NCBI GenBank assembly: GCA_020698575.1
Contig: CM036242.1
Coordinates: forward strand, 12,969,624-13,033,623
Direction of reading: 5' to 3'
DNA: 64,000 nucleotides
Origin: Bostrychus sinensis
Taxonomy: Eukaryota; Chordata; Actinopteri; Gobiiformes; Eleotridae
The notes under the pieces were generated by a model. The model was not told the origin of the DNA, searched no databases, and worked only from the letters and a program-made list of their open reading frames with translations. Of the stretch, positions 22,691 through 34,023 are shown one piece after another. Position numbers and translations under genes: made by a program. The first letter of the stretch is position 1. Every line of letters starts with the position of its first letter.

Positions 22691-23271
22691 GGGCCCTGTC
22701 CCAATACCCGAACTACACACTTTGTCAAAGTGCACATTTTCTGAAAGTGTAAGAAGTGCCTTGGACACTTGTGTTATGAAAGTCACAAGGTAAAAACATT
22801 TAATGGAGTAAATAGCGCTGTCTCTTAGCGGTGCATGATAACCTGCTGCTGGATTTATCTAAAAGTTAATAACAGCTGATAAGTTTATCATTTTGCTGCA
22901 GAGAGATATGAGGTGTCTATAACAATGTTGTTACCTGGATAATAGACACATTCATTTATCCATATCTGTTTTCTGTCAGTTTATCTGTTAATGCATTCCT
23001 TTTCATTTTTGCCAGTCAACGCTCACTGCTAAGTTGCTTAGAAACGAACGCAGCGTTGTTTGAAAACGTCATGATGAAATGCATTTTGGGTAATAAACTT
23101 CAGCGAAGTCCACATCGATCCCCGCTTATATGAAAGTGCACAGTGAAGTTTGTGTGGTGAAGTGTGGTTCTGAACGTTGAAGCGGAATGAGATACTACAC
23201 ACTTGCGCCCCTCAGCGTGAACACAAATTTGAAGGGCACACGTGTGTAAGAGCGAGAACTGTGACAGGGCC
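22691..23271. mobile_element. 581-bp Harbinger-like non-autonomous element
   Basis: The left end GGGCCCTGTCCCAATACCCG and the inverse of the right end (GGCCCTGTCACAGTTCTCGC) form a terminal inverted repeat. TTA on the left and TAA on the right are compatible with a TWA-type 3-bp target duplication as in PIF/Harbinger elements. There is no transposase frame, so it would depend on an enzyme encoded elsewhere. The superfamily assignment is tentative. Confidence 0.65.
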
Positions 23272-24837
23272 TAATGTTGTATAGAAACAACAAATCAAAT
23301 CAATAAAGTTATTTTTGAAGTAAATGAACCTTATATCAGAGCAACTAAGAATTCATCTGAATGTGAAAATCTAGTTTGGCGGGGTATTGGTGTTGCATTT
23401 TTTAAAAACTTTTTTTATAATTACTATATAGTTTTTACCATTTGTAACCTCTCAAAAATGTTAAATAATATAAATAATTTATATACAGTATATTACAAAC
23501 CAAGCTCTGACCAGACATCAGTACTTTGTGTCCTGGCAATGAGATCTTGTGGGGTTGTACACCTCCAAAAACAAGTCCAATCAGCAGTCTGTGAAACAGT
23601 GAGAAAGTAGCTGCTAATGTGCTGACAGCCCGCACCATCAACTGGTTTGCAGATCAATGTCTTTATATGGAAAAGTCTCTTTGTGTGAAACCACCTCAGA
23701 TTTTCTATTGTACGCATAAACAAGTATCATGTGTTGGCCGGACGCTGCAGCACGCTCGCCACATGTGCCTCCTGATAGGATGATTGTATCCTTCCCATTT
23801 TGATCCCTCTCAGTGCATCCGCAGCCTGTGAGAACTGCCTGTGTGCCGTGTTAACTCTGGGTCATTTTGACAATGTGTAAACACTCAATCTCTCCATCAA
23901 ATTCCATTAGGAACACAAACACAAAAGAGTAGGGCCCCTAGCAGCGGCGTTAAACAAGTGCTCTCATTTTGGACGTAAGTACAGTGATCGGACTCTCATA
24001 AATCACACGGAGGTTGTACGTTTGGCCCAGGCCTGAGGAGACTTCAGGTTTGCACACCCTTTCTGTAAACATGGCCTCTCGCAGCTTCTCTGCCTGTTGT
24101 ATATGTATGTGTGCAAGGTTACCACGCTTGATCCATTTTTAAAAGACTCTTGCTGTAATCAAAAACAATAACCACTCCAAACTCTTCCAAATCACCCCCT
24201 TACAGTCCCCCCTTTCTCCCCTTGAAGTATGAAATAATATTCTGTGTGTGGGCCCCGGCCGAACGCTGAGAACGCAAACATTTCACAATAAAGTTGTTTA
24301 AATAAAGGCCTTGGCATAGATGGCTGGGAGATAGAGGACATGCTGCGTTAATTACAAGCGCCCGTTAAAATAAACCACTGGTATAAAATATGACTCTCTC
24401 CCCAGCCCATTCTAGGGGTTTGAACCTATAAAATGTCAGCGAGGTGTGCACCTCAGATGTGCTGTTTGGAGACCAAACACAACAGCAGCACTTCTTGCTC
24501 TGAGATTGGAAAAGAGGTTAGACGGAGGGGCGAAGAGAATGAGGGGAAAAGAGGGAGAAAGATCGGCAAAAAAACCCAATGCAGCTCTACAATCAACAAA
24601 GAAAGCAGTGTTTACTCTGCATTTAAAGACTTATGAATTCTTCTCGCCCCCGCCTCGCTGTTGCGTGGCATTAACCGACAGGGAAAATAGGCCAGTTAAG
24701 CACCCGGTTTATTATTCTTCAAACTCTTGTCTGAAAAGTAATATGCTTTAAAGGCACAGTAAATGTACTGGTGCACCCCCGATCCACACCCCACCCTTAT
24801 ATCTGTTTCTGCCTTTCCCTTAAAAAAAAACACTGCA
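23272..24837. promoter_or_regulatory. Intergenic with CNE-like islands
   Basis: AT-rich to about 23500. 23640-24140 and 24240-24740 are repeat-free with CpGs and CNE-like. Frames of about 100 codons across 24433-24751 have no domain. No gene recognised. Confidence 0.3.
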
Positions 24838-25300
24838 AGTTAAAGGGATAGTCCAGGGTTTTGTAAAATGGCTCTATTGAGTACATAGAAACAGATTGCT
24901 TAGTCCTTGCTGTAAATAATTTTCAGCACACTGAAAAAAAAAAAAAAAAAAAAAAATACTATTAGTGCAAATGTGTATTGCCAAAAAATGCATGCATGTT
25001 TTTCCATTATATTAAATATTCTCTTGTAGAAAGTTCAGACACATGTACACATGGACACGGTCATCAATGTAAAAAAATAATTAAAAAATCTGCCTTTAAT
25101 AAATCAGCTTCTACTTTGCAGGTATTTTTTTATACACCACGATTTAAAAGGACATTAAAATAGTTAATCGTTACAAAAAAAAACAAAAAAAATGGTTATG
25201 AATTTTATGAAATAAAATTGCGATGTAAATTTCTGATATGGTATTGTTTTTTGGCAAAAAAATATTAAAAAATAAGTTACATAGCATTACTGCAAGCGCC
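24838..25300. repeat. Repeat fragment, A23 run, AT-rich DNA
   Basis: GTTAAAGGGATAGTCCAGGG opens a piece that resembles an AAAGGGATAGTTC-type repeat common in fish; ATTAAAGGGACATTCTGG at 29907 is similar. Poly-A spans 24934-24956. 25160-25290 is A-rich simple sequence. Confidence 0.5.
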
Positions 25301-25928
25301 GCATTAACAACTGTGCATCCTTCAGCCTCTCTGGCATTGCTCCTGTCTGCTTTTCCAAACGGGGCTTCCCTTGCTTACTTTAATTTACTTATCTACTGAA
25401 GGGAACAACATAACTAACACAAGTATCCAGCAGAACCGCATGCACAAAGTCCTGAAGCCCCTTAAGTTACAGTGCACAACATGGATTATTTCTCCTTACT
25501 TAAAGTTTGTGCTGCTGGGTGGCCCGCTCTTCTTTAGGCGTGTTAACATAAGAATAGAAGGGAGGGGGGCCCGGATGGGGGCTGGTGATGAAGGGGAGAG
25601 AGGGGAGAGGGGCGTTGTGTGGTAGCTGGTTTAAATTATTCCGCGCCTCTGCTGCAGCATAGCAGGAGCGGTTGTTATCCACTTAGAACATCAGACGTGT
25701 GTTTCTTCAGCCTCTCCAGCCTGTGGGCGTCTGTATTCTGGATTATTGTAACAGTGCTGTGTTAGAGCCGTAACTCCAGCAACTCACCAACGTGCACCTC
25801 ATTCACTCACAAACACTACTCAGTTAAACACAAGCATACAATTTTTTTTCTTGTATTAATGAAAACAATTTAATCAACTAATAGCATTTTGTAATCTGAA
25901 AAAAAAAAAAATCAAGGCCTTACATTGT
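25301..25928. promoter_or_regulatory. CNE-like, with G-rich run
   Basis: 25300-25540 and 25620-25800 are repeat-free. A G/GA-rich run spans 25559-25615. Poly-A at 25899-25911. No gene. Confidence 0.3.
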
Positions 25929-26060
25929 CAGTGGTCCTCAACTTGGCTTACAATTTTACCACTGATCATTTTATTGTGACCCACTTCTACAACTATTATG
26001 GCACATGCATTTTCAAACCATTTCCACTATTTTATGCAATTTAAACATTATTTAGACTTA
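25929..26060 (+). mobile_element. hAT-like MITE, family A
   Basis: Left end CAGTGGTCCTCAACTTGG, then ATTTTATTGTGACCCACTT and the GCACATGCATTTTCAAA block, parallel to the 18787 copy. The right end is not visible and a family C MITE follows. Confidence 0.6.
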
Positions 26061-26067
26061 CAAAGGT

Positions 26068-26340
26068 TTAAAAGGGCCTTATTATTAATGTTTTATAACT
26101 TACAATAATGTATATGTATGGAAAAACATTTTTTTGGGGAGCTGTTACTTTGACTTTGCAGAGAATGCTTGGATTAGACGCCTGTCACTCCCTACTGGCA
26201 ACGATAGGGAATGGATAGAGCATAAAATGGCTAATTAGCATGGCTATTAGCAACATGACGCGAACAGATAGATAACTTACCCGACTGCTTCATAATGAAG
26301 TCAATTTCAAAGTAGATTTAGCACAATAGGGGACCTTCAA
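26068..26340. mobile_element. Family C MITE relative
   Basis: TTTGGGGAGCTGTTACTTTG and the GCAGAGAATGCTTGG block match TTTTGGGGAGCTGTTACTTT and GGAGAGAACTTCC at 59812. The end GTAGATTTAGCACAATAGG parallels TTGATTTAGCATTGTGGG at 59978. Both are diverged copies of the TTAAAGGGG-ended family. Confidence 0.5.
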
Positions 26341-26840
26341 CATTATCCTACTTTAAAGTCCTGGTCCTGGTCCAGAAAGCAGTAACATTAGTCTTTTATT
26401 TATCTCCTTTTTTACTTAAATATCACCTGAAATTTAGCTGTGTTGTTGCTTGAGGTTGTCAGGATGGAAAAAAAAATAGGTAGTTTAGCTTTAAAAATGT
26501 TTTTTTTTTTCAAGTCATTTTTCACATCAAAACTTTGATTTGCTTCTGTCCTTCCTAAATTCCGAACCCCCTGACCTTTACAGTATCACCTCGGTTCAGG
26601 GCAGTCGTCCAAAAAGCAGTAGAAGCTGGTGACGTTTGCAGGCCCAGATGAGGAATGCAGTTATGAGGAGATGTTTGTATACATTCGGCTTGTGCCTTGG
26701 AGAGCGGCGATGGTGGTTGAGCACAGCTTAAAGACATCTGGATGCGATGAACTGCCATTTGTCTAAACAATCAAGAGTCTTAACCAAAGCCACCCAACGT
26801 GAGCCTGTGTGTGCTTTTAGTACATACTTGTGCAATGCGC
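26341..26840. other. Intergenic, nothing recognised
   Basis: T-run at 26500-26510. No gene or repeat family identified. Confidence 0.5.
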
Positions 26841-27260
26841 CTCGGCAGAAAAGTGTTATTGACAAATATTTTATTGCGACAGCCTCGTGAGAACGGCAAG
26901 CGCGATCCCTTCCATTTGCATCATTCCATCCTCTTCTTGTAAACATAAAGCTTTAGTGATCGTTTCGGATTGATGTGATGTGGCGCGGTTCACTTTTGAG
27001 GAGGCACGGTAAAAATTAAGATGCTTAAAACGAGCTTGGCATTTGATTATAAATACTGAGAATTTACAGCTCATTATTATTGCTCCAAGAATGTAATGTA
27101 TCAACAATAACTTCATGCATCAAATATTATATGCCGTTGCCTTTTATTATTGCTACAATGACTTCAAGAAGATAACAGGACAATGACTTTGTTGCAAAGA
27201 AAGATCAGTCATTATGCAACTCAGTCTCCTACAGCAAATGCATGTGTGTTACACTATGTA
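26841..27260. promoter_or_regulatory. Strong CNE-like island
   Basis: About 420 bases without simple repeats and unrelated to the repeat families here. It has TGATTATAAATAC, AACAATAACTTCATG and TTATTATTGCTACAATGACT-type words (homeodomain- and SOX/POU-like) beside GC-richer blocks (GCGATCCC, TGTGGCGCGG). There is no open frame of note. By eye it is one of the best candidates for a deeply conserved enhancer. Alignment is required for certainty. Confidence 0.45.
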
Positions 27261-27302
27261 AATTGCAGATAGCTTAATTTCTAGTTAAAAGTTACAATTA
27301 CT

Positions 27303-27875
27303 TTAAAGGGGATATATTATTATATTTATTCATATTTTGAAACTAATCTTCCTTACCTCTAGAACAGCTTTGCACATTTACAACCTTAAAAACATTATGT
27401 GACAAAAAAAGCTTTTTCAATAATTGTTTTATTACTGCCATAAAAAAGAAACAGTTGAAGAGACCATCAGAGGACAGAGCTATTTTGAACAGAACCATAG
27501 AAAAAAAAAGCTTTTTATTTCCTTAAACTTTTTGAATGATGCCATTTTACTACAAAAATTAAAAATAGCTGTGAGGAATCTGTGGAAACAGCTGTACTGC
27601 ATTTTTTGAAAAAATTAATGAGAGCAGACTGGAGAGGTTTTGTTTATTGGCCAGTGCTTCCTGGAGTGGGTAGAGGTTCATGAGAAAGGCAGAGGATTGT
27701 AGAACCAAGCGTTCTGAGTCCTCAGAAAGGCCATGCCAGAGAATACAGGATTACTCAAACAGGCGTGAATGAAGCAAAATTCAACTCCAGGTATGATTTT
27801 GATGAGGGAACAACATTATAACACGCTAGAAAGCTCAAAAAAGTTGATTTTGCATAATACTTTATAACCCTTTTA
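27303..27875. mobile_element. Family C MITE, longest copy
   Basis: Left end TTAAAGGGGATATATTATTA. The inverse of the right end GCATAATACTTTATAACCCT gives AGGGTTATAAAGTATTATGC. The body carries GCCAGAGAATACAGGATTAC and GGGAACAACATTATAACACG, shared with 16789-16993 and 59694-60000. No transposase. Confidence 0.65.
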
Positions 27876-28693
27876 CAGTGTTATTGCCTAAAGCTAACAT
27901 GGAAATAAGGTACAAACTAAATGTAATTTAAGATAACATTAATCGTGGCCAAGCAAGCAAGACATCAGGACAATGGGAAGGCAAGACCACGGGGTTTGTG
28001 TCTTGTCCAAAAAGCTCATAGCCTGACCGGTCAGACCCATCCCGCTCTGTGAAATGAAATGGTCTGATACTGGTTGCTATGTGCAAAATTTCCACTCAAC
28101 AGAAATCATTTTGACTGGAACTGGAACATTTTATCTAAAAATGCCAGACTTTATATGATGGCTTATTTTAAACTATCGTCTTTCAAGCCTTCTTTGTCTA
28201 CATGTGGCCTCCTGTTCTCTGATTGTTGAAAGTCTTGAATTTAGTTGTGTTTAGCTTTAATCTCAGTTAACTACTCCCTCTTGGAAATCTAACTTGAATT
28301 CACACTAGACTAAGTCATTTTTATGCAAAGAATAAAAACAGAATCTGAATGGCTGATCAGGTGAGAAAGCAGAGGAAGAGGCCTCCATGTCTGAGACCAT
28401 GCACTAACCCAGCCTTCTTATTTAGCTAGATAACCCTATAAGCAACCAAATTTGTTGCATGTCACACATTTGACTTCATATCTCACAGATGTTTCTCCTA
28501 GCAACAAAATCACTGCACACATCCTGCAATATACGGAAACATTAGATAGCGATGAAATTCCTTGGTGATGGGATAGGATTTTAACATCATTTGTCACAAG
28601 AAATGCCACACCTATCAATATATACATTTCCTTAATTCTGTTTAAACAATCGGGGCAGCCATGGCGGTGAGTGCTTTAGATATGCCAATAGTC

Positions 28694-28735
<42 letters not shown>

Positions 28736-29181
28736 TATGTGTGTTAGTTGAGGGGAGGTAGGCCAGGCAGGCAGACATGACTGGGATAATAAGCGTCATG
28801 GAATCTAATCAGATTTCTAAGAGGAATTGATTGTTGTGAGGCAGCCGGTGCAGGAGTGGGGTTGACAATAAGCTGAAATTTAAGTGTTAATTTTTATGCT
28901 AATCCTCTGGCATCTCCGTGTGATGCAATTTGGTTCAGGCAGACCCTCGACTTTGCCCGCCGCAGATATGAAATTGTCCCGCGCACACAGAAAATGTCAG
29001 CTTGCCAGACCCTGAAAGCTTGTAATTTATTAGGTATGTTTCTATTAGTATGTGTCACAGTTGTTAGGGAGCCACATGCGCAGCCAGTCAACCCTCGTTC
29101 TGGCTCTCCCCCCCTCCTGTCTCCATCTTTCTATTTCCTATACCCCAACCTCTCCTTACATCCTTTCACCACCTTCTTTAG

Positions 29182-29182
<1 letters not shown>
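27876..29182. promoter_or_regulatory. Intergenic; (GT)n; CNE-like part
   Basis: (GT)n with a few interruptions at 28699-28744. 28780-29090 is repeat-free with CNE-like wording. 27880-28690 has no recognised feature. Confidence 0.4.

Positions 29183-29239
<57 letters not shown>
29183..29239. repeat. (CA)28 microsatellite
   Basis: An uninterrupted CA run of about 56 bases. Two plus frames across it (HTHTHT) are artefacts. Confidence 0.95.
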
Positions 29240-29242
<3 letters not shown>

Positions 29243-30124
29243 TATACTTGTTCTTAAGATGGTCTTGGCTCACTGGCTGCTACACTGGGGCCTTAATGTA
29301 TTATCATATATCGGGTGGTCCGTGCCCCCTGGACAAAAGGCTATTTAATACAATTTAATGACATTCCCAAGAAGGAGGGGGGCGATGTAGGAAGAGAGAG
29401 AGAGATTGCAAATAAAAGGGGTGAAAAAAAGAAAAGGAAAAATAAGGGAGAGACAAGGCAGAGGCCCAGATGAAAATAGCATCTGTGTTTTTCATGGCTC
29501 ACCCATGCAAACATTGCAGGGTAGAATGCGTGACTTTGCCTCCTCTCTCTATCTCTCTCTCGGTCTGTGAGTGCTCGGTCCGTACCTGCACCACGACATG
29601 TATTCAGTGGATTGATAAAGTATGAGAGTGGGCTTTCGCTGGATCCATCTGGGCCTTGGCAAGCAGCCCATCCTGTGTGAGGAATAAGTTATCCCAGGCC
29701 TTATTTAAGCGTAGATACATCAAAGTAAATGCTACTGTTTAGACACAGCAAGGAGAATATGATTTTTTAGAAATTGGATTCTATGGTAGGGGGGAGAATG
29801 ATCATGTAAATTTTTCTTGATGTTGTATTGCCTTGTTTTTATTTTTATTATTTTTTTCTATTAATTTTACTAGAGGCCATTTTTAAATTTCCCATTCATA
29901 TTATATTAAAGGGACATTCTGGTATTCTGTAAATGCGGGTCACATGAACTATGGATTGTTACTTTAATAAACAATAGACAGATATGACCATGGGTTATCC
30001 CTTTGGAGAAACAGACAGGAGTAATGGCACATGGACTCAACCATGAATGGTGCAAAAAAAATGTCCATATGCATGCAAAGTTTTAAGGTAAAAATGTAGC
30101 ACAAACTGACCTGTAAATATATAT
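29240..30124. promoter_or_regulatory. Intergenic with CNE-like block
   Basis: 29570-29740 is repeat-free and CNE-like. The piece from 29905 resembles the AAAGGGACATTC-type repeat at 24838. The rest is AT-rich. Confidence 0.35.
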
Positions 30125-30256
30125 TTTAATTTTTTATTTTTTATTTTTTTTTTTTAGCTTTTTTGGCTTTATTTGACAAAACAGTGAAAGCTGAACTGTA
30201 AGTTCTACATTTCTGCACCCCATGCTTTACCAACTGAGCTATACAGTGCTGCGACA
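30125..30256 (-). mobile_element. SINE family 3, minus strand
   Basis: On the minus strand the head reads GTATAGCTCAGTTGGTAAAG (A-box-like), and the element ends in AATAAAGCCAAAAAAGC and an A-rich tail. It parallels the two stacked copies at 13547-13955. The B-box region is diverged. Confidence 0.65.
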
Positions 30257-30382
30257 TGTACATAGTATCTTGATATTGTGTTTTTAACTGGCCTCCTCAC
30301 TGGACATACAAAACCTATCCTCATGTCATTGATACTGTTTGCTTTTCCCAAATAGTCTATTGAGAAAAGACTAACTGCTATT

Positions 30383-30552
30383 GACAGTGGCTTAGGTGAT
30401 AAACCAGGAGGTTGGTAGTTCAAATCCTGCTCTCTCTCATGTTCAAACTGTTGTTGTGTCCTTGGGCAAAACACTTCACCCAATGAGTGGGTGGGTTTGT
30501 GTGTTTGGTGGTAGGCGCAGAACGGTACTATATAAATCCAATGCATTATTAT
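30383..30552 (+). mobile_element. SINE family 2, internally deleted
   Basis: tRNA-like head with GGTTGGTAGTTCAAATCCTG (B-box-like), then TTGTGTCCTTGGGCAAAACA and the 3' end ACTATATAAATCCAATGCAT. The central body present at 13262-13546 is missing. The 3' ATT-rich tail leads into the microsatellite that follows. Confidence 0.7.
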
Positions 30553-30587
30553 TAACAACAACAACAACTAACAATAATAATAATAAT

Positions 30588-30621
<34 letters not shown>

Positions 30622-30626
30622 GTAAT
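30553..30626. repeat. (AAC)n/(AAT)n microsatellite
   Basis: (AAC)5 at 30553-30568, then (AAT)n to 30622 with one interruption. It directly follows the SINE 3' end and probably expanded from its tail. Confidence 0.9.
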
Positions 30627-31184
30627 ATTTACAAAAAGTAATACTATTGATAGGTAATTCTCCTGGAAGCCCTTTTCAAAATACACAAAATATAGTATAT
30701 AAAATTCAACTTTTTGGATACTCTACACAGACAATAGTGTAACACTAAACCAAAGCAGTATGAGGCACAGGTGTCACTCATGCTGTGTTACAAGTGAGAA
30801 AAAAATAAAATAATAATAAATAATATCATGTAAATTCACACAGTTCACACAGGTTCCCAACGTACCCCATGCTGCCAAGAAAGAAAAAAAAAACTACTAA
30901 TTTACAATGAGGAACACTTGCTACCTTAATTATGCATATATGCAAATGAGCACAAAAACAATATTCAACTATCACAATGATTTTTTTCCACTTTGAACAC
31001 AGTTATAGTTCAGAGTAGTTTTACCTGAGACATTTTATATAAATATAATAGAATGTGTGATTTTTCACTTATTACTAATTAGCTAAATCTACCTAAGCAG
31101 ACATTGGCAGCAGGACACAAACTGTTTGTCGAAGTGTCAACGTCCCAGGTTTGGTGGTGTGGTACAGAACTGCCAAAATGCATG
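30627..31184. other. AT-rich intergenic
   Basis: No recognised feature. Confidence 0.5.
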
Positions 31185-31910
31185 TTGTTAAAACACACTT
31201 GCTGTTAACACTGGTAACAGCATGGAATATGCAGCATTCATTAATTTACATCAACCACAATTCAGTTGTAGTATGTAGTAGTAACCTGGAGAATTTTCCA
31301 ATGAAAACTAACTCTTTCACATGTTCAGGTTAGCACAGGTAGTGTATGGATAACTTTCACACAAAAAAAGGCTTGTTTTACATCAACCAGTCTGTTTATA
31401 TAAAAATAATAGGTATAATGACCATGATTGCATTTTGTTGAAACACGTTTAGATATATGTGTTATAATGTTAGAAGAAGATGGTGCAGTGATCTAAAACC
31501 CATGATTTTATGTCACTAATACTAGAAACAGTCTTATTCCAAAAGGAGAAATAGGAAATCATAAGTATTTTTTTACCATAATGAATGCATTCATGAAACT
31601 TTATAGATCTGTTTACATAAGCAATTTTAATATTAAGTTTTGTCTGATAGTAAACAGTGTAATAGAACTTTTTTTTTTTACTCTCCTCTTTCCTTCCGGT
31701 TTTCCCTTCTTGGGTCACCACAGCAAATCATCTGTCTATTAGCATGCAGTGATTTTCATAATGATTTGCATTTGAAGTTTTATGCAGGATACAGGATGTA
31801 GGATAAAATCCTCGATTTTGGATATGGTGTAACCAAACTATTACATTGCATGAAACATACTTACAGTTAACAGCATGTATAATGCAGCTTTCATTAAGAA
31901 AATGCATTTA
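31185..31910. repeat. Diverged local duplication around a LINE tail
   Basis: AAACACACTTGCTGTTAACA plus AACAGCATGGAATATGCAGC at about 31191-31240 recur as AAACATACTTACAGTTAACA plus GCATGTATAATGCAGC at 31853-31892, each followed by (A/T)TTCATTAA. Between them lies a minus-strand LINE-tail fragment. The duplication is old. Confidence 0.5.
31683..31765 (-). mobile_element. LINE 3'-tail fragment, minus strand
   Basis: CTTTCCTTCCGGTTTTCCCT, then GGGTCACCACAGCAAATCAT and TAGCATGCAGTGATTTTCAT are the inverse of the ending of the tail unit (GATGATTTGCTGTGGTGACC). Confidence 0.65.
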
Positions 31911-31978
31911 TTAATAGATATTCATACAGCTCCGCTTCCACAGAGAATGCTATAGGACACTTACTGATCCCAATCCAT

Positions 31979-32150
31979 CCAGCTGTGCAACAACTCACCT
32001 TTTTAGATAACTCCATAGTATTCATATTAATGCACCTCCATTCACTGACTATTGCACCTGTATGCATATAATGTTAATGTTCTTGTATTTCAATTTCATG
32101 TAGATTTGTAAATAGGCATTTTTCATATTTTTGCTCATGCTATTGTATTG

Positions 32151-32225
<75 letters not shown>

Positions 32226-32365
32226 ATTGGCTAATACTATTTTTAACTACTACCTTTTTTTCTCTCTTTGACTAGTGCTTTTTAAGAGTGTTTTTTTATG
32301 TACAACTGAGTTACTGTGATTACCCTTGTGGCTCAATAAAGTCCATCCAAGTCTAAGTCTAAACT
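31979..32365 (+). mobile_element. LINE-type 3' end with (ATT)24
   Basis: GCACCTGTATGCATATAATG and TTACCCTTGTGGCTCAATAAAGTCCATC, then an AAGTCTAAGTCTAA tail, look like the 3' untranslated end of a teleost LINE (a CTTGTGG..CAATAAAGT ending is typical). (ATT)24 at 32152-32223 sits inside it. Clade uncertain. Confidence 0.5.
32152..32223. repeat. (ATT)24 microsatellite
   Basis: 72 perfect bases of ATT units. Confidence 0.95.
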
Positions 32366-33004
32366 ATCATAAAATAGATTGAAACTGAGATTAGATGCTT
32401 AGCACACAACATTTCCACTGCAAAAAGTTAGTATAAAAAAAGCCATAGGTTCCACAGATACATTTAATGAAGAAGACATGGTTGTGTAATACTCTTTAGC
32501 CTAAGTCAGAAGTCACACCATATCATAGCATGCATTATTAGCTATGAAATGTGTTCCAAGATATTAATAATGCATTTAGGTACACTTTCTTTCCATTTTC
32601 TGTATATTTAAACACTACTAAAGTCACTGCTCCCCCCTCTTGTGTGTGGAGTGCTACTAGAAAAGACAGTCAGAACTGTACTCAATGGGCCCCGAAAACA
32701 CACTGAAAGGTTTGGATGCAATTCACATATAGGTCAATTAAATGCAACAACATCTGCTCTCTCCCGACTATTTGCATATAGCATTCATATGTTAATGATG
32801 TCCCTTGTTTTTTTTTTCTGCATGTGTGTATGTGCATGTCTGTTTTCTATTTGTTTCTCTGCCTTTTTTTCTCCCCCTGTACTTCCTCCCCTCCTCCCCG
32901 TCTCTTTGTATTGCAGAACAAAAAAGAGATGCAGAAAATTTGGATTCATACTTCCTTTTTCAAGAAAAAAATAAATAAAAAATTGCTACGCCCGCCCTAT
33001 TTTC
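32366..33004. other. Intergenic; strong acceptor-like site
   Basis: A pyrimidine tract from 32808 to 32907 leads to TTTGTATTGCAG ending at 32916, followed by AACAAAAAAGAGATGC. This is a good 3' splice-site match, but no donor or open frame of interest follows, so no exon is called. Confidence 0.4.
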
Positions 33005-33260
33005 ACTTCCTCTTGCCTGGCGATTAAAGGGGCGGTTCGACCCGAGCCACAGTTGTTCCAATGGCGTGCCCCTGATTTCCACGAGAAGCCCCTTTAACGG
33101 CAGAGGAGGCGAGGCCCTATCTCTTCCCCAAGCAGCTTAATGCCTTATAAATCAATGATGACACAGATGGACTAGCGATAATCTATTTAGAATGCCTTAC
33201 AGCAAATATTGTTGTGCAGATGATTAGACAGCCCGTTATTTTAAAACCCAAACCCCCGAA
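33005..33260. promoter_or_regulatory. CNE-like GC-richer island
   Basis: A repeat-free block with GGGGCGGTTCGACCCGAGCC, CCTTATAAATCAATGATGAC and GATTAGACAG-type words, and CpGs above the local background. No open frame. One of the cleaner CNE candidates in the window, judged by eye. Confidence 0.45.
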
Positions 33261-33689
33261 ACCCAGTTTTTATCTTTTCATAATGTTCGGTATTTTTAAA
33301 GTAAATTTTGCCAAAAGCCAAGTCAAATCAGGTTGTAGTACTAGCATGTGTGCACTACTAAGCATGTGTGCATATGTGTTCTGGGTGGCATGGGCAGCTT
33401 GAGGAACAAAAGAGGAGATATGGTGTCTGTGCCAAGGCCATAATGATCGGGCATGTTTCTTTAAAGAAGGGAGGGGGCCAGACCTTTAACAGAATTGTAT
33501 CTCCAGGGCATGTGTGCCAATGTGTGTATGTGTGTGTGTATTAGCCGGTCTAGTGACACAAGGGGGGTTAATGGCAATCCAGGGTCCTTTGCCCCTTTTC
33601 ATGGTCGATGAGTCTCAATTTAGTGTGTGTTGTCAGAGGAGGAAGAGCCAAGGAGGAGAAAGAGGAGGAGTGCGAAAATGAAGTGGAGG
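33261..33689. other. Intergenic, TG patch, GGA-rich run
   Basis: TG-rich patch at 33523-33540. Purine-rich GGAGGA run at 33637-33672. No gene. Confidence 0.5.
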
Positions 33690-34023
33690 TTGTCAGACGT
33701 GGCAGCTGCTCCGAGGCCCTGATAAATATAAGCCCTTATTGATCGGTTGAAAATGAAAGATCCCCGAGTGGCGTGCAGTATTTAGCTTCTTGTCTGGCTC
33801 GCGTCAGCGGTGGCCTTGCCTTGGAGGGATAGATTTTCAGCTGCGCCTCCGGGCACCGCAGCACGCCGGCTTTGATTTCATCTTTAACCTTTTTCGGCTG
33901 CGTTCCCTTGACCTCTGCAGTGTTGCTCGCTGAATTTGTTAGATTTTCATCTTGACATCGACCCCCGCCGCCTCCGCCTCCTCCTCCCCCTCCTCACATC
34001 ACTCTCTTCTTCTTCCTCTTCAG
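33690..34023. promoter_or_regulatory. CNE-like block and pyrimidine tract
   Basis: 33690-33950 is repeat-free, GC-richer and CNE-like (TGATAAATATAAGCCC, TTGATCGGTTGAAAATGAAA). 33957-34020 is a long CCTCCT/CTTCTT pyrimidine tract that leads to CAG at 34021-34023, a plausible splice acceptor for the exon candidate that follows. Confidence 0.4.

Noticed and set aside
30205..30567. 120-codon minus-strand frame
   Set aside because: It runs through two SINE copies on opposite strands.
32808..32990. Exon starting after TTTGTATTGCAG at 32916
   Set aside because: Good acceptor, but the following sequence is A-rich with early stops and has no donor.
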